Source of the DNA: Ignavibacteriota bacterium | GTDB taxonomy: Bacteria; Bacteroidota; Ignavibacteria; Ignavibacteriales; Ignavibacteriaceae | DNA: 64,000 bases | Reading direction: 5' to 3' | NCBI GenBank assembly: GCA_013285425.1 | Contig: CP053447.1 | Location: 1,122,001-1,186,000 of the forward strand | Shown here: positions 46,561-56,012 of the stretch, one piece after another | How the letters are laid out: every line of letters starts with the position of its first letter | Numbering within the stretch: the first letter of the stretch is position 1 | Made by a program: the position numbers and the translations under genes | Notes under the pieces: model-generated | Database searches by the model: none | The model's input: the letters and a program-made list of their open reading frames with translations, nothing else | What the model was told of the DNA's origin: nothing

Positions 46561-46666
46561 AATAAAAGTCCTTTTTCGTTGATTTATTTAACATCTTAAA
46601 CCTTATTCCTTATTCATTAAGAGCTATATTTTTTTTATTTTCACCACTGAATAACAGAAAAATCTT

Positions 46667-47482
46667 ATGACAATAAATATTAACCAGATAAAGATAGGCG
46701 GTAACAATCCACTTGTATTAATTGCGGGTCCTTGTGTTGTTGAAAATGAGAGGATGATATTAGAAACTGCTGAAGCTATTTCTAAAATTACCGGTGATCT
46801 TAACATTCCATTCATCTTCAAATCGAGTTTTAAAAAAGCAAACAGAACTAATCTCAAATCTTTTACAGGATTGGGTGATAAAGAGTCGATCAAAATCCTG
46901 AAAAAAGTAAAAGAAAATTTCAGGCTTCCGGTTTTAACCGATATTCACAAAGAATCCGATATTGATCAGATTGGAGATTCAGCCGATATAATTCAGATAC
47001 CTGCATTTCTTTCAAGGCAGACTGATTTGTTGATTGCCGCTGGAAAATCCGGCAGAGTTGTTAACATAAAAAAAGGACAATTCCTTGCACCCGAAGATAT
47101 GAAACATGCCGCTGATAAAGTTGCTTCTACGGGTAACAATAAGATACTACTGACTGAGCGGGGTACTACATTTGGATATCATAATCTTGTTGTTGATATG
47201 CGCTCTCTGGTGATAATGAGTGAACTTGGCTATCCGGTTGTAATGGATGCAACACATTCAGTTCAGTTGCCGAGTAAAGATTTAGTAAGCGGCGGTCAGC
47301 CGAAATTTATTAAACCGCTTGCCCGTGCTGCAGTAGCGGTAGGTATTGATGCAATCTTTCTGGAAGTTCATCCTGATCCTCAGAATGCGCTCAGCGATGC
47401 TGCCAGTCAGCTTCCTTTAATTGAATTAAAGCCTTTGCTAATTGATCTATTAGAGATTGATCGGTTAATTAAAAATTATTAA
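46667..47482 (+). CDS. kdsA: 3-deoxy-8-phosphooctulonate synthase
   Basis: Condenses phosphoenolpyruvate with D-arabinose 5-phosphate to KDO-8-phosphate for lipid A inner core. TIM barrel of normal length (271). Signatures are IAGPCVVENE, FKSSFKKANRT, LTDIHKESDI, LTERGTTFGYHNLVVDMR and DATHSVQLP. It is the first gene of a five-gene LPS operon; the tandem repeat array lies just upstream of it. Confidence 0.97.
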   Translation: MTININQIKIGGNNPLVLIAGPCVVENERMILETAEAISKITGDLNIPFIFKSSFKKANRTNLKSFTGLGDKESIKILKKVKENFRLPVLTDIHKESDIDQIGDSADIIQIPAFLSRQTDLLIAAGKSGRVVNIKKGQFLAPEDMKHAADKVASTGNNKILLTERGTTFGYHNLVVDMRSLVIMSELGYPVVMDATHSVQLPSKDLVSGGQPKFIKPLARAAVAVGIDAIFLEVHPDPQNALSDAASQLPLIELKPLLIDLLEIDRLIKNY

Positions 47483-47502
47483 TCACACTAAGGTAAATAG
47501 AA

Positions 47503-48474
47503 TTGAATGATATTATAAAACACGGAAAAGAAGTAATCAGGATCGAAGCTTCAGCTATTACTGATCTTGAAAACAGTATCAATGGTGATTTCGTAGATGC
47601 CGTTGAAACAATAATTAATTCAACCGGCAGAGTTGTCTTTACAGGTATGGGTAAATCCGGACTGATAGCAAGAAAAATTGTTGCAACACTTAACTCAACC
47701 GGAACGGCGGCAATTTTTTTACATCCAACAGATGCTTTGCATGGTGATCTTGGAATGGTGAGAAGTGAAGATGTTGTCATTCTGATTTCCAAAAGCGGAA
47801 ATACTGAAGAGATAGCCAATCTGCTTCCGATGCTTAAAAGATTAAATGTTAAACTGATTGCTATGAGCGGAAACAGGGAATCAAAACTTGCTCGTGAGTG
47901 TGATATATTTTTAAGCATAGCTGTTAAAGAAGAAGCCTGCCCGTATGATCTTGCACCAACGGCTTCAACAACTGCAACCCTTGTTCTTGGTGATGCCCTT
48001 GCAGTATCGCTGCTTAAAAAAAGAAATTTTACTCCAAAAGATTTTGCTTTTCTTCATCCGGGCGGTAGTCTCGGCAAACGGCTTTCGTTAAAGATTACAG
48101 AAGTTATGATAACAGGAGTTAATATTCCGATTGTAAAACAAGACGCATCAATTAAAGATGTGATTGTTGAAATTACAAGTAAGCGGTTAGGAGCTACTTG
48201 TGTTGTAGATTCATCAGATAAATTAACTGGAATAATTACTGATGGTGATTTAAGAAGACTTCTGGAAAAGACACTTAATATCAGCGGACTGTTAGCAAAG
48301 GATGTAATGACAAAAAATCCAAAAGTGTTAAAGGAAGAATATCTGGCTTCTTTTGCACTTCAGCAGATGGAAAACTTTAAAATTACAAGTCTTGTTATTA
48401 TTGATGATCAGGAACATCCGATCGGGATTGTTCATCTGCATGATCTTATAAATCTTGGGCTGCAGAACAGATGA
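47503..48474 (+). CDS. kdsD: Arabinose-5-phosphate isomerase (KpsF/GutQ family)
   Basis: Supplies arabinose 5-phosphate to KdsA from ribulose 5-phosphate. An N-terminal SIS domain (residues 30-165, TGMGKSGLIARKIVATLNST, HPTDALHGDLGM, SKSGNTEE) is followed by two CBS domains (about 205-320). The start is TTG with AAGG 10 bases before it; no ATG fits. It ends in an ATGA overlap with lptC. Confidence 0.96.
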   Translation: MNDIIKHGKEVIRIEASAITDLENSINGDFVDAVETIINSTGRVVFTGMGKSGLIARKIVATLNSTGTAAIFLHPTDALHGDLGMVRSEDVVILISKSGNTEEIANLLPMLKRLNVKLIAMSGNRESKLARECDIFLSIAVKEEACPYDLAPTASTTATLVLGDALAVSLLKKRNFTPKDFAFLHPGGSLGKRLSLKITEVMITGVNIPIVKQDASIKDVIVEITSKRLGATCVVDSSDKLTGIITDGDLRRLLEKTLNISGLLAKDVMTKNPKVLKEEYLASFALQQMENFKITSLVIIDDQEHPIGIVHLHDLINLGLQNR

Positions 48475-49010
48475 AATATATTTTATTCTTCATCTCATTT
48501 CTTATTCTTTTTCAGTATTGTTCATCAAAACGGGTTAAACCTGCAATTGATGTAAACCTAAATACTCAGGAATTACCTTCACAGGAAAGCTGGAATTCTG
48601 TTGTTACTTTTTCTGATTCCGGTAAAACAAAAGCTGTACTTTGGGCAGGGCATCTGAAAAAGTTTGATGATAAACGAGAGACTTTTCTGGATCAGAATAT
48701 AAAAGTGGATTTTTTCAACGATGATGAACTGAAAACTTCCACACTAACTTCTAAAAATGGAAGAGTTGATGAAACCACAAATAATTTATTTGCAATTGAT
48801 AGTGTTGTCGTTTACAGCGATAGCGTAACGATTCGTACTGAGGAAATGATGTGGAGAAACAAAGACAGGAAAATTGTTTCTGATAAATTTGTAACAGTTA
48901 TTTCACCTCAGGAAAAAATTGAAGGTTATGGTTTTGAATCCGATCAGAATCTGAAAAATTATGTTATTTATAATATAACCTATGTTACAAGAGCGGATAC
49001 AGTGCAATGA
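48471..49010 (+). CDS. lptC: LPS export protein LptC, lipoprotein form
   Basis: Links the LptBFG transporter to the periplasmic LptA bridge. A short N-terminal hydrophobic segment ends in FQYC (Cys about 17), so here it looks lipidated rather than spanning the membrane, as often in Bacteroidota-like lineages. The LptC beta-jellyroll pattern follows (GRVDETTNNLFAIDSVVVYS, MMWRNKDRKIVSDKFVTVIS, IEGYGFESDQNL). ATGA overlaps join it to both neighbours. Confidence 0.9.
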   Translation: MKYILFFISFLILFQYCSSKRVKPAIDVNLNTQELPSQESWNSVVTFSDSGKTKAVLWAGHLKKFDDKRETFLDQNIKVDFFNDDELKTSTLTSKNGRVDETTNNLFAIDSVVVYSDSVTIRTEEMMWRNKDRKIVSDKFVTVISPQEKIEGYGFESDQNLKNYVIYNITYVTRADTVQ

Positions 49011-50392
49011 AAGTAAAGTTAATATTGATTTTTGTTTTTCTGTTGTCAGTTTTATCTGTTGCACAACAAAGTAAACTTATAACTGTAATTGGCGATTCAC
49101 TGGTAGGGCGAATGGTAAACGGAGAATCTACAAGAGAGGTTTATGGAAATGTTGTCTTAACTCAGGGTAAAGTAAAAATAACCTGCAATAAAGCAATTCA
49201 ATATATTTCACGTAACGAAGCTGAGTTAATCGGAGATGTTATTGCAACTAAGGATACATTGACAATCAAAACCCCGCACGGTTATTATTTCGGTAATCTT
49301 GAAAAAACAAAAAGCACCTCAGGTGTTTATCTTGATGATAAGAAGGTTATCCTTACTGCTGACAGCGGAGAATATTATTTTAATGAAGACCGTGCTTTTT
49401 TTCAATCAAAAGTTAAGCTTTATGATACAACAACAACTCTAACATCAAATCAGCTTACTTATTACCAGCAGCAGAACAGAGCGGTTGCAGTTGGCGATGT
49501 TCTTATCTTTGATGGTGAAAATCAGATATATGCTGATACTCTCGAACATTTTAGAAATTCCAAAATTACTTTTGCTTTTAGTAATGTAAGATTGATTAAT
49601 CTGAAAAATAATTCTGAGATCTTCGGACAGCATCTTGAGGATTACAGGCAAAAAGGATATTCATTGATTGATCGTGAGCCTTTATTTATTCAGGTTGATA
49701 CAACATTTGCAGCTAATGATGATGGGACAGAAACTGTTCAGCTTGATACTTTGTTTATTAAATCCAGAATAATGGAAGCATTTAGAGATTCATCGGAAAG
49801 ATTTTTTGCCATTGATTCAGTAAAAATCTTAAAAGAAAAATTTGCATCAGTTAATGACCTGACAATATTTTATCGTGATGAAGAAAGAATTGTAACAAGT
49901 AAAATAAATTCTGTATCGGCACAACCGGTTTTATGGAACGAAGATTCTCAGTTAACCGGGGATTCGATCACGATCTATCTGAAAGATAATAAGATAAAAC
50001 AACTTGATGTTGATGGTAGTTCATTTATGCTTTCACAAAATGAGAATTACCTTAATCGGTATGATCAGACTTCAAGCGCACAGATAAAACTTTTTTTTAA
50101 TCAAGGCAAAATCTTTCGTGCAGAGTTTTATGGAAATGTATTTTCTATCTATTATATGTACGATGGTGAAACAGCTAATGGATTGACTAAATCAAATTCT
50201 GCTTCAACAACTGTAATTTTTGAGAATAACGAAGTAGCAGAAGTTAAATTATATAAAGATCCTGCCAGCGAATACTATCCCGAGAAACAAGTTACCGGTA
50301 ATGAAAAAGATTATCTGCTGCCAAGATTTGTTGTCCGTAAAAACAGACCAACTAAAATTGAAATGTATAACCTACTGAATAAACTTAAATAA
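49007..50392 (+). CDS. lptA: LptA/OstA-like LPS transport protein, long form
   Basis: Periplasmic beta-jellyroll bridge carrying LPS. A signal peptide (to VAQQ) is followed by repeated OstA strands (YGNVVLTQGKVKITCNKAIQ, AELIGDVIATKDTL, AVAVGDVLIFDGEN). At 461 residues it is far longer than E. coli LptA (185), the OstA-like long form seen in Bacteroidota. It may span the periplasm with fewer copies. It follows lptC by an ATGA overlap and precedes lptB by 5 bases. Confidence 0.9.
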   Translation: MKVKLILIFVFLLSVLSVAQQSKLITVIGDSLVGRMVNGESTREVYGNVVLTQGKVKITCNKAIQYISRNEAELIGDVIATKDTLTIKTPHGYYFGNLEKTKSTSGVYLDDKKVILTADSGEYYFNEDRAFFQSKVKLYDTTTTLTSNQLTYYQQQNRAVAVGDVLIFDGENQIYADTLEHFRNSKITFAFSNVRLINLKNNSEIFGQHLEDYRQKGYSLIDREPLFIQVDTTFAANDDGTETVQLDTLFIKSRIMEAFRDSSERFFAIDSVKILKEKFASVNDLTIFYRDEERIVTSKINSVSAQPVLWNEDSQLTGDSITIYLKDNKIKQLDVDGSSFMLSQNENYLNRYDQTSSAQIKLFFNQGKIFRAEFYGNVFSIYYMYDGETANGLTKSNSASTTVIFENNEVAEVKLYKDPASEYYPEKQVTGNEKDYLLPRFVVRKNRPTKIEMYNLLNKLK

Positions 50393-50397
50393 TAATT

Positions 50398-51135
50398 ATG
50401 AGCACTACTTTAAGAAGCGAAGATCTTGTTAAGATTTATAAAAAGAGAACAGTTGTAAATAGAGCATCTGTTAAAGTATCAAAAGGCGAGATAGTTGGAT
50501 TATTGGGTCCTAACGGTGCAGGTAAGACAACAACCTTTTATATGATTACAGGAATGATAAAACCAGAATCTGGAAAAGTTTTTCTGGATGAAACAGATAT
50601 TACAAAAATTCCGATGTACAAAAGAGCGAGAATGGGTATTGGGTATTTACCGCAGGAAGCATCTATCTTCAGAACCTTATCAGTAGAAAATAATTTGCTT
50701 GCTGTGCTTGAAATGACCAAGCTGGATGCTAAAGCACGAAAGGAGAAATGTGAAAAGCTGCTTGAAGAGCTTTCAATAACTCACATAAGAAAAAGCATTG
50801 GATTTCAGCTTAGCGGCGGTGAAAGAAGAAGAACTGAAATTGCACGCGCTCTTGCTACAGATCCAAGTTTTATTTTGCTGGATGAACCTTTTGCCGGTGT
50901 TGACCCGATAGCAGTTGAAGATATTATGAACATAGTTTCTAATCTTAAAAACAGGGGAATAGGAGTTTTGGTTACTGATCATAATGTGCACGAAACTTTA
51001 AGCATAGTTGATAATGCTTACATACTGATCAATGGAGTTATTTTTAAACAGGGCAGTGCCAATGAGTTAGCAAATGATGAAGAGGTAAGAAAATTATATC
51101 TTGGCGAGAAGTTTAAGCTGGATAGATATGATTAA
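50398..51135 (+). CDS. lptB: LPS export ABC transporter ATPase LptB
   Basis: Cytoplasmic ATPase that powers LPS extraction with LptF and LptG, which are not in this window. Walker A is GPNGAGKTT, the Q-loop is YLPQEAS, the signature is LSGGERRRTEIARAL, Walker B is ILLDEPFAGVDP and the H-loop is TDHNVHET. The GERRR signature and the FAGVDPIAV segment are typical of LptB. It is last in the operon; a weak AGAGT/ACTCT hairpin follows in the 17-base convergent gap. Confidence 0.97.
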   Translation: MSTTLRSEDLVKIYKKRTVVNRASVKVSKGEIVGLLGPNGAGKTTTFYMITGMIKPESGKVFLDETDITKIPMYKRARMGIGYLPQEASIFRTLSVENNLLAVLEMTKLDAKARKEKCEKLLEELSITHIRKSIGFQLSGGERRRTEIARALATDPSFILLDEPFAGVDPIAVEDIMNIVSNLKNRGIGVLVTDHNVHETLSIVDNAYILINGVIFKQGSANELANDEEVRKLYLGEKFKLDRYD

Positions 51136-51152
51136 ATAGAGTAACGGCACTC

Positions 51153-51872
51153 TTAGAAAATTTTTTTTACAAGCTCTTCAGCTCTTTGCAATGAATCAAT
51201 CTTACCAACATCAATCCATTTTATATCATTACAGAGATAGGCATTAATTTCTTCGGTTCTTGCAGCCATCAGATATGCCTTGATTACACTAAATACTTTA
51301 TCTTCAGGAAATTTTTTTATCAGTTCAGGATTAATAATATGTATTCCATTGAACGCTAATTGCTTATAATCTGGTTCATCTCTAACAATAATTCTTTCGT
51401 TTTTCTTAATATCTTCCCATCCGCATAAAATATTATCTTCATTGAACAGTAAGTAACGGCTGCTTACTCTTTTACTTACAACAAGTGAAGCAAGCGAATC
51501 GTCAGACAGATGATAATTGTAAAATTCATTCAGGTCCAGATTTGAAATAATATCAACATTATGAATCAGAACAGGAAGGTTATCAAAAAAGTGCAAAGCA
51601 TTTTTAATTCCTCCGCCGGTATCTAATAAGAGTTCGGTTTCATCGGAGATGAAAATGTCTGCTGCAAAAGTATTTGCTTCAATAAACTGTTTAATTTTAT
51701 CAGCATGATGATGAACATTAATTATGATCTTGTTAAAACCATATTCAATCAGATTTCTTATAGCAATTTCAAGTAATGTTCTTCCATAAACATTGATAAG
51801 TGCTTTTGGAGTATCATCAGTTAAAGGTTTTAACCTTGTTCCAAGTCCTGCTGCTAAAATCATCGCTTGCAT
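51153..51872 (-). CDS. Sugar nucleotidyltransferase (MurU-like)
   Basis: Rossmann-type NTP transferase with MILAAGLGTRLKPLTDDTPKAL at the start and the metal site HNVDIISN. Its position behind an AmgK-like kinase, overlapping it by one base (TAATG), matches the MurU/AmgK pair that converts recycled N-acetylmuramate or GlcNAc 1-phosphate to the UDP sugar without de novo synthesis. The function is inferred from this pairing and family; other NDP-sugar pyrophosphorylase activities are possible. Confidence 0.85.
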   Translation of the reverse strand: MQAMILAAGLGTRLKPLTDDTPKALINVYGRTLLEIAIRNLIEYGFNKIIINVHHHADKIKQFIEANTFAADIFISDETELLLDTGGGIKNALHFFDNLPVLIHNVDIISNLDLNEFYNYHLSDDSLASLVVSKRVSSRYLLFNEDNILCGWEDIKKNERIIVRDEPDYKQLAFNGIHIINPELIKKFPEDKVFSVIKAYLMAARTEEINAYLCNDIKWIDVGKIDSLQRAEELVKKIF

Positions 51873-53332
51873 TATCTTATCACCTCTTCCTTAATTCCTT
51901 GTTCAATATGCGAAAGAAAGACATTAATATCATATTTATCTTTAAGATACGTATAAAGTTTATCTGCACAATAAACTGATCTATGCTGACCACCTGTGCA
52001 TCCAAAATTAACCATTAAATTTTTAAATCCAAGTTCTAAATATTTCTCTATTGTAGAATCAACTAATTGAATTGCATTAGTCATAAACTCATCAGCATTA
52101 GAATTATCTTTTAAAAACCTGATTACTTCAGGGTCTCTTCCATTTAACAGTTTATATTCAAGATGTCTGCCTGGATTATTTAATCCGCGGCAATCGAATA
52201 CAAATCCTCCGCCGTTATCAGCCAGATCGATTGGTATTTCGCGTTTATAAGAAAAGCTTGTTATAGTTACTGATAATTTTTCATTGGGTAAGAATCTTTC
52301 TTCATAAATATTGAATTCATCGGATGAAATAATATTTCTGAAAACTTCATGAAGATGGGGAATATCAAAATCAAGTTTTCCTGTTTCAAGCAGATACTTA
52401 AGATTCTTTCTTGCAGGTAAAATACTTTTTATAAGATGTACTTTTTTCTCAAATAATCCTCTGAAGCCATAAGCTCCCATAGCCTGCATAATTCTTAAAA
52501 GCACAAATGCATAAAATGATTTCATAAATTCATTTCTGCTTAAGCCATAATCAGATTCAAGTTTATCCAGATAATGATTTAATAATTCTTCTCTAAGATA
52601 TTGAGGTATTTCTGCCTTTGCATCATACAGCAGAGAAGCAACATCATATTGTAATGCTCCTTTTCTTCCGCCCTGATAATCAATAAAGAATAATTGTTCA
52701 TCTTTAATCATTATGTTTCTTGACTGGAAATCCCTGTAAAGAAAATAATCAGTATTAATCGAAGACACAAAATCTGCAAATTTCTTAAAATCATTTTCAA
52801 GCAATTGTTCATCGAATGGAATTCTGCCAAGTTTTAAAAAGTCATACTTAAAATAATTCAAATCCCACACAATAGATTGTCTGTCAAATTTTGCACGCGG
52901 ATAACAAAAATTGTAGTTTATAGCTTTATCAGCAGTAATCTGAAATTTTAGTAATTGCTCTAATGACTTTTTATATAGTTCTATAAGCTGTGGCGCAGAA
53001 TTATAATCATGTTTATTTGAATGAATAACTGAATAAAGAGTGGTATCTCCCAGATCATTAAGAAGATAAATATCTTTATTTAGATCTTCATATAATATCC
53101 TGGGAACATTAAGGTTTAGATTATTAAATGTTTTAGTGAATGATAAAAACGCTTCATTTTCCTTTCTGTCTTCGTTTATTACCCCGATAACAGTATGGTT
53201 GTTATATGACACTCTGTAATATTCCCTGTAAGAGGCAGTTTGAGGAAGTTTAAGTATAAAGTCAGCTTTTTTTCCATACCACTTTTTAAAGGTTTCTCTG
53301 ATCAAATCCAGTTTAAGATGATTAGCGATCAT
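51872..53332 (-). CDS. AmgK-like sugar kinase fused to a RapZ C-terminal domain
   Basis: The N-terminal part (1-340) is an aminoglycoside phosphotransferase-fold kinase: catalytic loop YRDFQSRN (Asp201) and metal site FIDYQGG (Asp218), as in AmgK anomeric sugar kinases. The C-terminal part (about 353-480) is the RapZ C-domain, with FDCRGLNNPG (379-388) and GCTGGQHRSV (444-453). In E. coli RapZ this domain senses glucosamine 6-phosphate and binds the small RNA GlmZ; its P-loop N-domain is missing here. The fusion suggests sugar-phosphate sensing tied to recycling. The ATG lies inside the end of the GNAT gene (11-base overlap). Confidence 0.9.
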   Translation of the reverse strand: MIANHLKLDLIRETFKKWYGKKADFILKLPQTASYREYYRVSYNNHTVIGVINEDRKENEAFLSFTKTFNNLNLNVPRILYEDLNKDIYLLNDLGDTTLYSVIHSNKHDYNSAPQLIELYKKSLEQLLKFQITADKAINYNFCYPRAKFDRQSIVWDLNYFKYDFLKLGRIPFDEQLLENDFKKFADFVSSINTDYFLYRDFQSRNIMIKDEQLFFIDYQGGRKGALQYDVASLLYDAKAEIPQYLREELLNHYLDKLESDYGLSRNEFMKSFYAFVLLRIMQAMGAYGFRGLFEKKVHLIKSILPARKNLKYLLETGKLDFDIPHLHEVFRNIISSDEFNIYEERFLPNEKLSVTITSFSYKREIPIDLADNGGGFVFDCRGLNNPGRHLEYKLLNGRDPEVIRFLKDNSNADEFMTNAIQLVDSTIEKYLELGFKNLMVNFGCTGGQHRSVYCADKLYTYLKDKYDINVFLSHIEQGIKEEVIR

Positions 53333-53858
53333 ATTTAAAATCTTTCTTTAATAATCCGTAAGTATAATGGGTAACAAATATATCATTTTTAAATACACTT
53401 TCAGGATGAATTCCTTCAAGCGAAAAGCCGCATTTTAATAGAACTTTTTTTGAAGCTTCGTTTCCTTCAAATACTTTTGCCGTTAATCTGTTAAAATCGA
53501 ATTTAGTAAAAAGATAATTGCAAAAGGTTAGTAATGCTCTGGTAGTAATTCCTTTGTTCCAGTATTCTTTACCAATCCAAAATCCTACTTCAGCAGTAAA
53601 TCTATGAACATTTGAATATGGTGTTGCACTTATTCCGCCGATAACCTCATCTTTACTTACGATAGCAAAGAATAAATTTGTATCCTTTTCCAAAGCGAAT
53701 TTTATCCATTGCTCAGCGGTTTCAATTGTATATGGAAACGGAAAACCATCTGCCAGATACTTATTAATCTCAGGATGGTTTGCATTATAAGAAAGTGATT
53801 TAGCATCCGTTTCTTTATATGATCTGATAAGATAATTGTCAAAATATAGTTCTGTCAT
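53322..53858 (-). CDS. GNAT N-acetyltransferase (RimJ/RimL type)
   Basis: Acetyl-CoA-dependent transferase of 178 residues. Motif A/B region: AEVGFWIGKEYWNKGITTRA and TAKVFEGNEASKKVLLKCGF, the classic RimJ/RimL blocks. Substrate may be a protein N-terminus or an amino sugar. It overlaps the kinase gene by 11 bases and the upstream lipoprotein gene by one, so it belongs to the recycling operon. Confidence 0.88.
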   Translation of the reverse strand: MTELYFDNYLIRSYKETDAKSLSYNANHPEINKYLADGFPFPYTIETAEQWIKFALEKDTNLFFAIVSKDEVIGGISATPYSNVHRFTAEVGFWIGKEYWNKGITTRALLTFCNYLFTKFDFNRLTAKVFEGNEASKKVLLKCGFSLEGIHPESVFKNDIFVTHYTYGLLKKDFKYDR

Positions 53859-54814
53859 TACCAGTTTCCTTTAGGTCCTCCGTAAGCTCCCTGATCGTTT
53901 CTGCTTCCGTTGTAATCATTAAATAGCGAATCAGGATTACCAGCATCTTTACAAGGAGATAAATAATAAAGTGTCAGATAATCAGTATCAAAAAATAATG
54001 GATCCATATTTCCAAAGGCAAAGTAATTGTATTGTTCCGATAAAGTTGAACTGTCTTGCGATGAATAAAAGTAATGATCTAAACCATTTCGGTTCGTGTT
54101 CTTAAAAAAGATATTGTTTTGTATTTCTGTCTTTATCGGTTGATATATCAAAATACCGCCGCAATTATTATAAGCTGAATTTTTATAAAAAGTATTATTG
54201 ATTACTTTAATATCAGATTGTTCTGCATAAACAGCTCCGCCATAATTATCTGCAAAATTATCCCTGAACACATTATTAATAATCTGAACACTTGAATTGA
54301 ATATGCCCAAACCGCCACCGGTTAATGCAGAATTTTGATAAATGAAACTATGAAAAATATCGGTTTCTGAATTAAATATCGAAATGCTTGAATTAAAAGT
54401 ATTTGATCCTTCACGGATATCTTTGACAAATAAGAAATCAATTACGGCTTTTTTATCAGCATTTAAAATTTTGATTCCTGCCCATTTTTTGCTTTTATCA
54501 TACGAGGCAAATAATATACTTCGTGTTCTTGATCCTGATATCTTAAGTTCACCTTTAATGATCATACTTGTCCCTTCCTCAAAAAAAATTTCTACACCAG
54601 GGTTAACTTTAAGCGTTTTACCAGAATCGACAACAATATCTTCTGTTGCCAAAAATGGGGAATCAGAAAAATTTAATTCACCAGAAACACTGCCCTTGAT
54701 TTCTGTAAACAATCCAGTTATATCCGGATCGCTAATACCGGTATATTGCTCGCGATCAGAACAACTTAAGGTTATCAATAAACAGAAAATTGAATTTAAT
54801 ATTATTTTTTTCAT
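53858..54814 (-). CDS. Right-handed beta-helix lipoprotein
   Basis: A signal peptide ending ITLSC makes it a lipoprotein (Cys about 18). Parallel beta-helix repeats follow (about 130-260: IINNVFRDNFADNYGGAVYA, VINNTFYKNSAYNNCGGILI, IQNNIFFKNTNRN). The end, CKDAGNPDSLFNDYNGSRND, is typical of Bacteroidota choice-of-anchor beta-helix proteins. Possibly a surface polysaccharide-binding or lyase-like protein; no catalytic residues identified. The ATG at 54814 is preferred over a TTG at 54823. Its start faces the CBM20-esterase gene across about 60 bases. Confidence 0.8.
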   Translation of the reverse strand: MKKIILNSIFCLLITLSCSDREQYTGISDPDITGLFTEIKGSVSGELNFSDSPFLATEDIVVDSGKTLKVNPGVEIFFEEGTSMIIKGELKISGSRTRSILFASYDKSKKWAGIKILNADKKAVIDFLFVKDIREGSNTFNSSISIFNSETDIFHSFIYQNSALTGGGLGIFNSSVQIINNVFRDNFADNYGGAVYAEQSDIKVINNTFYKNSAYNNCGGILIYQPIKTEIQNNIFFKNTNRNGLDHYFYSSQDSSTLSEQYNYFAFGNMDPLFFDTDYLTLYYLSPCKDAGNPDSLFNDYNGSRNDQGAYGGPKGNW

Positions 54815-54875
54815 AATCAGCAAAAGGCTTGACTAATTTACTATATTTAGATTAACAAATTTACATCAATTTTAT

Positions 54876-56012
54876 ATGAAAAAATTTTTGCTCTTTATTT
54901 CATTGATTATCCTGTCCGGCATTCACCTGCAATCTCAGGTAAAATGTAAGTTTATTGTTTATTCAAAAATTTCAGATAAGAACTCTTTTATATACATTAC
55001 CGGGAACCATCAACTGCTGGGTGATTGGAATCCGTCCTCAATTCAGCTTTCAAAAATTAATGATTCTACATGGAGCCGTGAATTTGAATTTGATAAGCAT
55101 CGAAAACTTGAGTTTAAATTTACATTGGGAAACTGGGAAATGGAGGCATTAGATTCAGATGGGAAAAAATTTTCTAACTTTCAGATTAATATTACAAATG
55201 ATACCACACTGTTTTTTGAATTTAATAATTGGGGTAAAGAACATAGTAGCTTTAATGGGAAAATAACTGGTAATGTTCGTTATCATAAAAATTTTATCGG
55301 TTCAACTATTCCTGCCCGTGATATAATCGTTTGGCTGCCTCCATCTTATGATTCACTGAAAAATAAAAGATATCCTGTGTTATATATGAATGATGGACAG
55401 AATATTGTTGATCCGCTCACTTCTTCATTCGGTATTGATTGGCAGATTGATGAAGCAGCAGATAGTTTAACAAAAATGCATTTAATTAATGAAATTATTA
55501 TTGTTGGAATTTATAACTCGAATAAAAGAAATTTTGAATATAGCAAAACCTATTTGGGTGATGCTTATATGAATTTTATTGCTGCTGAGTTAAAGCCATT
55601 TATTGACTCAACTTATAGGACTTTAGATAATAGAAAAAATACAGCTGTTTGTGGTTCATCGCTTGGCGGTTTAGCTTCATTTATGCTTGTCTGGGAATAT
55701 GACTCTATTTTTTCAAAAGCGGCTTGTTTATCACCGGCTTTTAAAATAGATCAGTTTGATTACGTTACTTCAGTTGAGAATTACTCCGGAGCAAAGAAGG
55801 ATATAAAGTTTTATATTTACAACGGTGGTAAAGGTGTAGATGAAAAATTACAACCGGGTATTGATGAAATGCTTAAAGCTTTATTGAATCATGGTTATGA
55901 AACCAAGAAAGACATTTTATTTACTAAGGATAATGAAGCAGAGCATTCTGAGTCAGCCTGGGCTAAAAGAGTTCCTGAAATGTTAAGATTCCTGTTTCCT
56001 GTAACAGACTAA
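54876..56012 (+). CDS. Secreted esterase with N-terminal starch-binding CBM20
   Basis: A signal peptide (to QSQ, about 21) is followed by a CBM20-like domain (about 22-115, YITGNHQLLGDWNPSSIQLS). The rest is an esterase-D/Fes-type alpha/beta hydrolase (about 130-378). The nucleophile elbow GSSLGG follows NTAVC, and the entry block is DIIVWLPPSYDS ... RYPVLYMNDGQN. It probably deacylates a polysaccharide-linked substrate outside the cytoplasm. A catalytic His is probably in AEHSESAW near the end. Its stop overlaps the stop of the converging M15 gene by three bases. Confidence 0.87.
   Translation: MKKFLLFISLIILSGIHLQSQVKCKFIVYSKISDKNSFIYITGNHQLLGDWNPSSIQLSKINDSTWSREFEFDKHRKLEFKFTLGNWEMEALDSDGKKFSNFQINITNDTTLFFEFNNWGKEHSSFNGKITGNVRYHKNFIGSTIPARDIIVWLPPSYDSLKNKRYPVLYMNDGQNIVDPLTSSFGIDWQIDEAADSLTKMHLINEIIIVGIYNSNKRNFEYSKTYLGDAYMNFIAAELKPFIDSTYRTLDNRKNTAVCGSSLGGLASFMLVWEYDSIFSKAACLSPAFKIDQFDYVTSVENYSGAKKDIKFYIYNGGKGVDEKLQPGIDEMLKALLNHGYETKKDILFTKDNEAEHSESAWAKRVPEMLRFLFPVTD

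Noticed and set aside
46187..46582. 131-codon plus-strand frame with PERSRR repeats
   Set aside because: It is an accidental translation of the 75-bp tandem repeat (75 is divisible by 3), with no start signal and no protein-like composition outside the repeat.
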